The translations under genes and the position numbers were made by a program. Shown piece after piece: positions 58,437 to 64,000 of a DNA stretch of 64,000 nt. The notes under the pieces were generated by a model. That model saw only the letters and a program-made list of their open reading frames with translations. It did no database searches and was not told the origin of the DNA. Position 1 is the first letter of the stretch; every line of letters starts with the position of its first letter. Source of the DNA: Methylomagnum ishizawai (GTDB taxonomy: Bacteria; Pseudomonadota; Gammaproteobacteria; Methylococcales; Methylomonadaceae); contig CAMAVM010000009.1 of assembly GCA_945861705.1 (NCBI GenBank), positions 31,351-95,350 of the forward strand, written 5' to 3'.

Positions 58437-59273
58437 ATGAAATTTGGAATAAGTCAAAAGATTAAGTTTGGCTCAGATGAAGGTTCATATTCAATAGTCA
58501 CTGAAAGGGAACATTTCGATTCCCAAATAACAGCAACAGATTCGGAAGCAGAATTGTTGCTTAACTTTTTTGGCAGAGAAAATATAAATATAGGGAATGT
58601 AGCCTCTGATAAGGCAAAGTCAGGCAAAAACTTTAAGCTGTCTCCGCAAGGAAAAAGTATTACCCTAAATCTTGTTTTTCCAAAGCCAAATAAAACCGAA
58701 CTGCGCCTTTATCTATCGTCAACTGCTGGTTTTAAGCCAGAGCCGAATTTCGTCTGGTTTATGTTTATAAAAAATGGTGATTTATGGATTGGCAGTATGC
58801 CTGAAGCAGATTGGCGAAACGAAAACTCAATTATTATTTATGATGAAAGCGAGGAAATTTACCAGGATTCACTTGCTGAGCTTGATGAAATTAAAATTAC
58901 TAACTTAAAAGCCCGTGATGTCTTTGCAAGAGACAGAAATCTTGCTATTAAGCGAATTCAGCTTGAAAAATATACTTGCGAATACGACCCGTCACACAAC
59001 CTCTTTGATTCAAGGCATACAAAACTGCCTTATCTTGAGGCACACCATTTGATTCCAATTTCTTTGCAAAAAGAAATAGTTCAAAAGCTTGATGTAATAG
59101 AAAACATTTTTAGCCTTTGCCCTTTTTGTCATAGGGCAATACATCATGCAAACATAGATTTAACAAGAAAAATCATTAATCGTCTTGTTGACAAAAGACC
59201 TCAAGTTACAGGCATCATAAATCTTCAAATAGTAGATTTTTATAGGCTTTATTCTGTTGAGGATATTTGTTAA
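58437..59273 (+). CDS. HNH-family restriction endonuclease (probable)
   Basis: A 278-residue protein whose C-terminal part is an HNH nuclease: YTCEYDPSH, then LEAHHLIPIS, and ENIFSLCPFCHRAIHHA. The zinc cysteines and the catalytic histidine region are present. The N-terminal 170 residues (MKFGISQKIKFGSDEGSYSI, and later FVWFMFIKNGDLWIGSMPEA) match no family I know; they are probably the DNA-recognition part. Its tight linkage to the methyltransferase gene is the main reason to call it the cognate restriction enzyme. It is AT-rich like its partner. Confidence 0.85.
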   Translation: MKFGISQKIKFGSDEGSYSIVTEREHFDSQITATDSEAELLLNFFGRENINIGNVASDKAKSGKNFKLSPQGKSITLNLVFPKPNKTELRLYLSSTAGFKPEPNFVWFMFIKNGDLWIGSMPEADWRNENSIIIYDESEEIYQDSLAELDEIKITNLKARDVFARDRNLAIKRIQLEKYTCEYDPSHNLFDSRHTKLPYLEAHHLIPISLQKEIVQKLDVIENIFSLCPFCHRAIHHANIDLTRKIINRLVDKRPQVTGIINLQIVDFYRLYSVEDIC

Positions 59274-59339
59274 AGGGTCTAGCCTCGTAGAGCGACTGTC
59301 CGATGGTTAGCAAATTCCTTACACAAATTCTATAACTTA

Positions 59340-59420
59340 ATGAAAATCCATTTAAAAACATTAGGCTGCCGCCTGAACGAAGCAGAACTGGAAACCTGGG
59401 CGCAGGCTTTCCAAAAGCAC
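59340..59420 (+). pseudogene. Truncated duplicate of the mtaB 5' end
   Basis: Twenty-seven codons from an ATG (MKIHLKTLGCRLNEAELETW, then AQAFQKH) that match the start of the intact mtaB at 59608, with about eight base differences, nearly all silent (one Ile/Val change). It ends where the REPIN-like repeat begins. The level of divergence suggests the fragment came from another strain or species together with the neighbouring restriction genes, rather than a fresh duplication. Confidence 0.85.
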
Positions 59421-59590
59421 GTAGGGCGGGTTAGGCGCATATTTCCGCCATGCTTAAGCTGCAAATTGCGGTTGGGTGCGCCGTAACCCGCCGCTTTTGA
59501 TTTCTGAAACGCACAATGGCGGATTACGCCACGCCCAAAGAACAGCAGTCTATTGAAGTCTGGTGATTTTGCGTGGCTAATCCGCCCTAC
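59421..59590. repeat. REPIN-like element: two inverted REP hairpins with GTAG ends
   Basis: The left end GTAGGGCGGGTTAGGCGC and the right end (read backwards) GTAGGGCGGATTAGCCACGC form imperfect terminal inverted repeats. Each half also folds by itself: 59421-59492, GGCGGGTTAGGCGC with GCGCCGTAACCCGCC; and 59517-59590, GGCGGATTACGCCACGC with GCGTGGCTAATCCGCC. Outward GTAG tetranucleotides and paired inverted REPs are the hallmark of REPINs mobilised by RAYT transposases. No RAYT gene is in the window. Confidence 0.75.
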
Positions 59591-59607
59591 AACACTAAAG
59601 AATTTTG

Positions 59608-60900
59608 ATGAAAGTCCATTTAAAAACATTAGGTTGTCGCCTAAATGAAGCCGAATTGGAAACCTGGGCGCAGGCTTTCCAAAAATACGGTCATCAAGTG
59701 ACCCGCCAAGCCGAAACGGCCAACCTGATCGTCATCAATTCTTGCGCCGTCACCCAGGATGCCGCCAGGAAGTCTCGGCATTTGATCCGTAAAGTCCACC
59801 GCGAAAACCCATCGGCAAAATTAGTTGTCAGTGGTTGCTATGCCACGTTAAACCAGCAGGAAGCGGAAGCTTTGCTCGGCGTGGATATGGTGGTCGGCAA
59901 TAAGGATAAAGACCAGTTGGTCGATAAGGCTTTGTCTGAACTTAACCTGGACACCATGCCCACCATGTCTACAGAACCAGGGGCAATCTCCCTGTTTACC
60001 CGTGGACGGCAACGTGCTTTCGTGAAAGTGCAGGACGGCTGCCGTTACCGCTGCACCTTCTGCATTGTTACCGTGGCGCGCGGCGATGAAAAGAGCCGAA
60101 CTGTACAGGAAGTAGTTGATGAAATTAATGCCTTACATCAGCAGAACATCAACGAAATTATCCTGACCGGCGTGCATCTGGGCGGTTATGGCAGCGATTT
60201 GGAGACCAACCTGACCGACCTGATCAAAGCCATTCTTAGCCAGACCGACGTACCGCGTATCAGGCTAGGTTCGCTTGAACCGTGGGAACTGAATAATGAG
60301 TTTTACCAACTCTTCGAAAATCCAAGGATAATGCCGCATTTACATTTGCCTTTACAAAGCGGCTCTGATTCCGTACTGCGGCGGATGGCGCGGCGTTGTA
60401 AAACGGAGGAATTCGCCGCTATTGTTGCCCGGTTAAGGCAACACAATCCGCACTTCAATATCACCACCGACATTATCGTCGGCTTTCCGGGTGAGACTGA
60501 AGAAGAATGGCAAGAAAGCATTAAGTTTATTCAGCAAGTCAGTTTTGGACATATCCATATTTTTAGTTATTCGCCTCGGGAAGGCACCAAAGCAGCAACC
60601 TTGTCTAATCCCGTGCCAGAGCCGATAAAAAAACACCGCAGCCAACAGTTACACCAATTAGGCGAGGACATGCGATTAAAGTTATATCGGGATAACTTGG
60701 GCATGACATATCCTGTTTTGTGGGAAGGTTATTCTGAACCTGTTGGTACAGAGATGCAGCGGGTATTTGGCTATACCCCCAACTACCTTAAAGTTGGCTG
60801 TGATATAAGTAATGACGTGATCCTCAAAAACAAGACAATCCCTGCAACCTTAAAAGCCATTAACGATTCCTTTATTTTGGCGGAATTAACTGAAGACTAG
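59608..60900 (+). CDS. mtaB: tRNA t6A37 methylthiotransferase MtaB
   Basis: A radical-SAM methylthiotransferase that converts t6A37 to ms2t6A37 in tRNAs. The 430-residue protein begins at the ATG at 59608 (a TTG directly upstream is ignored). The N-terminal UPF0004 domain has the three cluster cysteines (TLGCRLNEAE, INSCAVT, VVSGCYAT). The radical-SAM motif is CRYRCTFCIV, followed by LTGVHLGGYG and TDIIVGFPGETEEEW. A C-terminal TRAM-like part follows. The 5' end is duplicated upstream, but this copy is complete; its old promoter may have been displaced by the insertion. Confidence 0.95.
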   Translation: MKVHLKTLGCRLNEAELETWAQAFQKYGHQVTRQAETANLIVINSCAVTQDAARKSRHLIRKVHRENPSAKLVVSGCYATLNQQEAEALLGVDMVVGNKDKDQLVDKALSELNLDTMPTMSTEPGAISLFTRGRQRAFVKVQDGCRYRCTFCIVTVARGDEKSRTVQEVVDEINALHQQNINEIILTGVHLGGYGSDLETNLTDLIKAILSQTDVPRIRLGSLEPWELNNEFYQLFENPRIMPHLHLPLQSGSDSVLRRMARRCKTEEFAAIVARLRQHNPHFNITTDIIVGFPGETEEEWQESIKFIQQVSFGHIHIFSYSPREGTKAATLSNPVPEPIKKHRSQQLHQLGEDMRLKLYRDNLGMTYPVLWEGYSEPVGTEMQRVFGYTPNYLKVGCDISNDVILKNKTIPATLKAINDSFILAELTED

Positions 60901-60963
60901 TTGCTAGGATAACCTAATCGTTGCTGTAGAAGCAGGTTGCTTCGGTTTAACTTACATTACAGA

Positions 60964-61575
60964 ATGACAAACGCTTTACCCATCTTATACAGCTTCCGCC
61001 GCTGCCCTTATGCAATCAGGGCAAGATTAGCAATCGCGTATGCAGGTATTTCGGTCGAAATAAGGGAAGTTCAGTTAAAGCATAAGCCTGAGCAAATGCT
61101 GGTGATTTCTCCTAAAGGCACAGTACCAGTGTTGCAATTGCCCGATGGTAAGGTGATCGATGAAAGTCTGAACATCATGGACTGGGCATTGGCGCAACAT
61201 GATCCCGAACACTGGCTGGATACAGGAGAAGAATCGGAAACGCTAATCGAGTGGAACGATGGCGACTTTAAAACTTACCTGGATCGCTACAAATACGCCG
61301 ACCGCTACCCCGAATTTTCAGAAAGTTATTATAGGAAAGAGGGCGAAAAATTTTTGGTGGTGTTGGAAAAAAAACTTAGCCAAAATGCCTATTTAGGCGG
61401 CAGACATTTTTCAAGAGTGGATGCCGCTATTTTTCCTTTTATCAGGCAGTTTGCTGCGGTTGATAACTTGTGGTTTCAAGCTTCGGGTTTTCGGCAGCTT
61501 ATTAACTGGTTAGATGCTTTGTTAGCATCGGAATTATTTTTAACTGTGATGAGTAAACATCCTAAGCAATATTGA
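60964..61575 (+). CDS. Glutathione S-transferase family protein
   Basis: A 203-residue GST-like protein starting at the ATG at 60964 (MTNALPILYSFRRCPYAIRA). The thioredoxin-like N-terminal domain has RRCPYAIRARLAI with a cysteine at the active position, KGTVPVLQLPDGKVIDESLN (glutathione site, cis-Pro and Glu-Ser). The helical C-terminal domain has GGRHFSRVDAAIFPFIRQF. The cysteine at the active site suggests an omega/YfcF-like or dehydroascorbate-type activity rather than classical conjugation. No operon partner is evident. Confidence 0.88.
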   Translation: MTNALPILYSFRRCPYAIRARLAIAYAGISVEIREVQLKHKPEQMLVISPKGTVPVLQLPDGKVIDESLNIMDWALAQHDPEHWLDTGEESETLIEWNDGDFKTYLDRYKYADRYPEFSESYYRKEGEKFLVVLEKKLSQNAYLGGRHFSRVDAAIFPFIRQFAAVDNLWFQASGFRQLINWLDALLASELFLTVMSKHPKQY

Positions 61576-61616
61576 CAGTTAAGTTTTCGCGTCCCCCTCA
61601 CTTATTGAGATTGGTG

Positions 61617-62471
61617 TTATTTGAACTTTCGTGAAAAATCCTTGTGGGCTTCTTCCGTTAATGTTTTGTAAGCATCCCTTATGTTTTCTTGCGAACTCTT
61701 CAATAAAAGGGCTTTTTCTTTAATTAGCTTTTCTTTTTCCGCATCTGTAGAGGCACTGGCAATTGCATTAGCCTTATCATTTGCAGATTCCACATCCTGC
61801 TTTGCTGAAGCAACCTTTTTATTGTAAGCAGAAAGTAGTTTCTCATAGGCTTTAGCGTCTTTCCCTTGAGCCTTAAGAACATCTATGCGTTTTTGGATAC
61901 CAGAAGAAGTGGTATCAGCATCTGAAATAAGTTGATTTTCCCTTGCTGTAAGAATTTGCTCTTGCGCGACTACGACACTTTGCCGACTTTTTAACCATTC
62001 GGCCTTTATTTTTTCTGCAACATTTTTGATGTCTTGTTTGGTTGTACACTTATTTATCTCAGCTTTAAATGCCACAAACGTTTCAATTTCAGCATTAAGC
62101 TCAGAAAACATGGTTTTTCTTTCTGCATCGCCTAGACCATCCATGAATTCTATTTTGGCTTTAAAGGGGGAAAGTTGCTTTAGACGATTGTCTACCTGAG
62201 TTAACAGATAATTTTTGCCCTTACCAACCATTGCTTCTGCGGTGTCGAGATTATCCTTTACGCCACCTACGGAAAAACTGTTGTCATTTGGAATTACGTT
62301 TTTTTCTTCTGCTGCTTGGCTTAGTACTTTTGGTTTCATTCCAGTGTTTTTGTCTGCCTGGGCATTAGTAGCGTTGTTATTGCTTCCAGAGATATTACCT
62401 AAAAACGGAGAGGCAAAAAAAGCTGCCCCCAAAATAACGACTAAAAATAATGCTAATGAAAAATATTTCAT
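61617..62471 (-). CDS. Secreted or membrane-anchored coiled-coil protein, unknown
   Basis: A 284-residue protein from the ATG at 62471 (MKYFSLALFLVVILGAAFFAS), a signal peptide or N-terminal anchor. The rest is almost entirely helical and highly charged with heptad patterns (KAEINKCTTKQDIKNVAEKI, SAYNKKVASAKQDVESANDK, TDAEKEKLIKEKALLLKSSQ). One cysteine (NKC) is present. No family recognised. It points away from the mtaB/GST pair, and neighbouring DNA to its 5' side is gene-free. Confidence 0.7.
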   Translation of the reverse strand: MKYFSLALFLVVILGAAFFASPFLGNISGSNNNATNAQADKNTGMKPKVLSQAAEEKNVIPNDNSFSVGGVKDNLDTAEAMVGKGKNYLLTQVDNRLKQLSPFKAKIEFMDGLGDAERKTMFSELNAEIETFVAFKAEINKCTTKQDIKNVAEKIKAEWLKSRQSVVVAQEQILTARENQLISDADTTSSGIQKRIDVLKAQGKDAKAYEKLLSAYNKKVASAKQDVESANDKANAIASASTDAEKEKLIKEKALLLKSSQENIRDAYKTLTEEAHKDFSRKFK

Positions 62472-62866
62472 AAAAAATACCTCAATTCCCAATATTAAGA
62501 CCCTTAGGTCATCAATGTTTTGTACGGTTCACTAGTGCTTGCTATAAATATCATTGACATGAATCATATCATGCAATTCTTTACGTTTGATACCTTCCGA
62601 AACGCCGGAGAAACTGTACCTTCGTAACAGCTAACCGGTTTTCTTCTTTACGGTTAACGAGATTCTGGTCATTCGATGATCCTATTGTAGGCAAAACAAC
62701 CATACTGGTTTTCATGGCTTCTTGGTGAAAAATTAATATAACTATTTGAAATAAATTAATTTTGTTATTAATGCTGATACGCTTATATCGGGTCGATTGG
62801 TTTGCTGGATGCGGGGGCGGATTGGATACCGACCCCGCAGTCAGTCAAATAATGACCTCTCTCAAG
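62472..62866. other. 395-bp region without a recognised gene
   Basis: Lies between the start of the coiled-coil gene and the end of the surface-protein gene, both on the minus strand. On the minus strand a short frame (about 33 codons around 62585-62690) looks like decayed coding sequence but cannot be identified. A 7-bp GC hairpin TGCGGGG/CCCCGCA (62810-62839) sits just downstream of the surface-protein stop. It has no T-tract, so termination there is uncertain. Confidence 0.4.
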
Positions 62867-63851
62867 TTACCGTTTTCCTTTCCCAGTAAGAGACATGGTC
62901 ATTGGTTGCTTAGAGAGATTACCCCACAGTTTCAGTGTTCCTGAGTAGGTTTTTCCAGGAACGTTCGGGCGGAAAGTAACTCTGAGCTTGCAGCTTCTGC
63001 CCACGCTGAGAGATATAGGACAGTTGCCTCTGGTAACGGTATACACCTTGCCCGATGTGTTTACAAAGGTAACTGGAAGCTTGACCCTTTGGTGGTTTGT
63101 TACAGTCACGGTCACGGTATGGTTAACTTTGACTTTCAATTTACCGAAATTCAGGCTAGTTGGTATGACCAACTTTTTAGCATTGATGCTCTGTGTGCCT
63201 GGAGCAGTTCCTACGCCTGTAACTGTCCCAGTTCCAATCACTGTCCCAGTAACGACTGTTCCCGTTCCAGTACTCGTGCCTGCGCTAGTACCAGTTCCGC
63301 TCATAAGTATGGTTCTGCTTCCTCCAGGCGCATTGTGCGCTATAACAAGCGTAGCCGCTTTTGCACCTACAGTGGTAGGCAGGAATGACATAGTAACTGA
63401 ACAAGTGCCATTGGGTACTACAGCTCCACAAGTATTAGCCGATACCAAGAAGGCATTATCGCCCGTCACTGTTACATTTGAGACAACAAGTTCGGCAGTT
63501 CCGGTGTTTTTAACTATGACAGGCTTCGTAACAGCAGCTCCACCAGTATTCACTGAAGCGAAAGCCATTGAAGTAGTTGACACTGCTACCAACGGGGTCG
63601 CTCCAGTACCTGTGCCACCTGTGCCACCTGTGCCAGGTCCGCCGCTTAAATCGACAGTCGAAATGCCCCCATCTGCATTGTGGTTGATAACGAGTAAGGC
63701 CGTTTGAGATCCAGCCGTGGTTGGTGTGAACGTCACAGTGATGTTACATTCGCCAGCAGGTGTGATTGTTCCACAGGTAGTTGGAGCAATGGAGAAAGCT
63801 CCAGCATCAATGCCAGTTATAGAAATGCTTGAGACAAGGAGGTTGGCAGTA
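62867..63851 (-). pseudogene. Choice-of-anchor D / ASH-repeat surface protein, 5' part lost to an IS insertion
   Basis: About 328 codons of C-terminal sequence, open up to the IS boundary with no usable start codon in its first 38 codons. It contains repeated ~100-residue Ig-like units of the ASH/choice-of-anchor D type: ITGIDAGAFSIAPTTCGTIT, then SVTMSFLPTTVGAKAATLVI and SLNFGKLKVKVNHTVTVTV. They are joined by Gly-Thr-rich linkers (GTGTVVTGTVIGTGTVTGVG). Such proteins are secreted and probably stick out from the cell. The N-terminus and signal lie beyond, or were removed by, the IS element; the visible fragment is probably not expressed as a complete protein. Confidence 0.78.
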
Positions 63852-64000
63852 TGTAATGGTCAAGTAAAACCGGACACTTTTTCAGACAGCTTTCCTATAA
63901 AAATCCCGTTCATATTGCAACGGGGATTGATAACCTAATTTTGAATGAGATCGTTTGCCATTGTAAAAGGCCAAATAATCAATAACACTCAGCTTGGCCG
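63852..64000 (-). mobile_element. IS3-family insertion sequence, partial (cut by window edge)
   Basis: One IS terminus begins near 63852 with TGTAATGGTCAAGTAAAACC, ending ...GGACAC, the style of IS3-family ends (TG...). It interrupts the surface-protein gene. The transposase's C-terminus is read toward this end. The other terminus and the target duplication lie outside the window, so the exact boundary is uncertain by a few bases. Confidence 0.82.
63882..64000 (-). CDS. IS3-family transposase OrfB, C-terminal end (partial)
   Basis: The last 39 codons of a transposase with the DDE-domain ending typical of IS3 OrfB: SVIDYLAFYNGKRSHSKLGY, then QSPLQYERDFYRKAV and a stop. The YN..R.HS.LGY.SP pattern is the clearest family signature. 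The catalytic DDE residues are outside the window. Stop codon at 63882-63884, 30 bases from the proposed IS end. Confidence 0.88.
   Translation of the reverse strand, partial: AKLSVIDYLAFYNGKRSHSKLGYQSPLQYERDFYRKAV

Larger units (their letters stand above)
59274..59607. other. Right junction of the restriction-modification insertion
   Basis: 334 bases between the HNH gene and mtaB. They hold a 5' fragment of an mtaB copy (59340-59420) followed directly by a 170-bp REPIN-like element (59421-59590), both listed separately. Nothing else was recognised in the remaining 66 bases on the left. Confidence 0.7.

Noticed and set aside
62988..63707. 239-codon forward open frame
   Set aside because: It is the mirror of the Thr/Gly-rich surface-protein gene on the other strand; the Val/Pro-rich product is a by-product of the repeats.

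Overview
The window looks like chromosomal DNA of a gammaproteobacterial methylotroph, most probably a methanotroph of the order Methylococcales. Three things support this. Gene orders are gammaproteobacterial: zinc-ribbon protein-leuS-lptE-holA, yajC-secD-secF, ndk-rlmN-pilW-hisS-yfgM-bamB-der, and dksA-gluQ. A three-gene group (22713-25511) encodes a HisA-like protein, an ATP-grasp ligase and an ASKHA-type protein of the kind tied to methanofuran/tetrahydromethanopterin C1 metabolism. Glycogen genes, mobA and fdhD fit the same lifestyle. The taxonomic call is inference; no rRNA, tRNA or methane monooxygenase gene is present.

Layout. 1-5782: glycogen cluster, glgB (cut by the window edge, opposite strand), glgC, a GH57 glycosidase and malQ. 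5938-12846: central metabolism and small operons (mdh, acs, dksA-gluQ, an aminotransferase-rhodanese-MOSC run). 13143-18802: valS, ppnN, trhO. 18857-19554: bfd-bfr behind a clear Fur-type operator. 19850-22710: copper resistance copA-copB with a hairpin repeat between them. 22713-25511: C1-cofactor group. 25765-30980: a TPR lipoprotein, bepA, two small lipoproteins, mobA-fdhD and a possible non-coding RNA locus. 31114-36380: a putative Fur-regulated envelope redox cluster (porin, FMN-binding protein, membrane protein, a 43-residue membrane peptide, a large HTTM/DCC membrane protein, a 39-residue lipoprotein). 36592-55205: an orphan ParA, then housekeeping genes for translation, LPS export, heme, queuosine, Sec export, outer-membrane assembly and type IV pili. 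55248-57266: tpx and a nucleoside-gate transporter, separated by two exact CRP-type sites and a terminator. 57412-59607: a type II restriction-modification pair, a diverged 5' fragment of mtaB and a REPIN-like repeat. 59608-62471: intact mtaB, a GST and a coiled-coil secreted protein. 62867-64000: a repetitive surface protein gene whose 5' part is cut off by an IS3-family element.

The most interesting material is the Fur-boxed envelope redox cluster (31114-36141), the restriction-modification insertion with its duplicated mtaB start and REPIN, the tandem CRP sites that may drive a small RNA, the missing standard start codon of gluQ, and a hairpin repeat read in frame inside valS. Functions are assigned by reading motifs and recalling families; no database search was possible.
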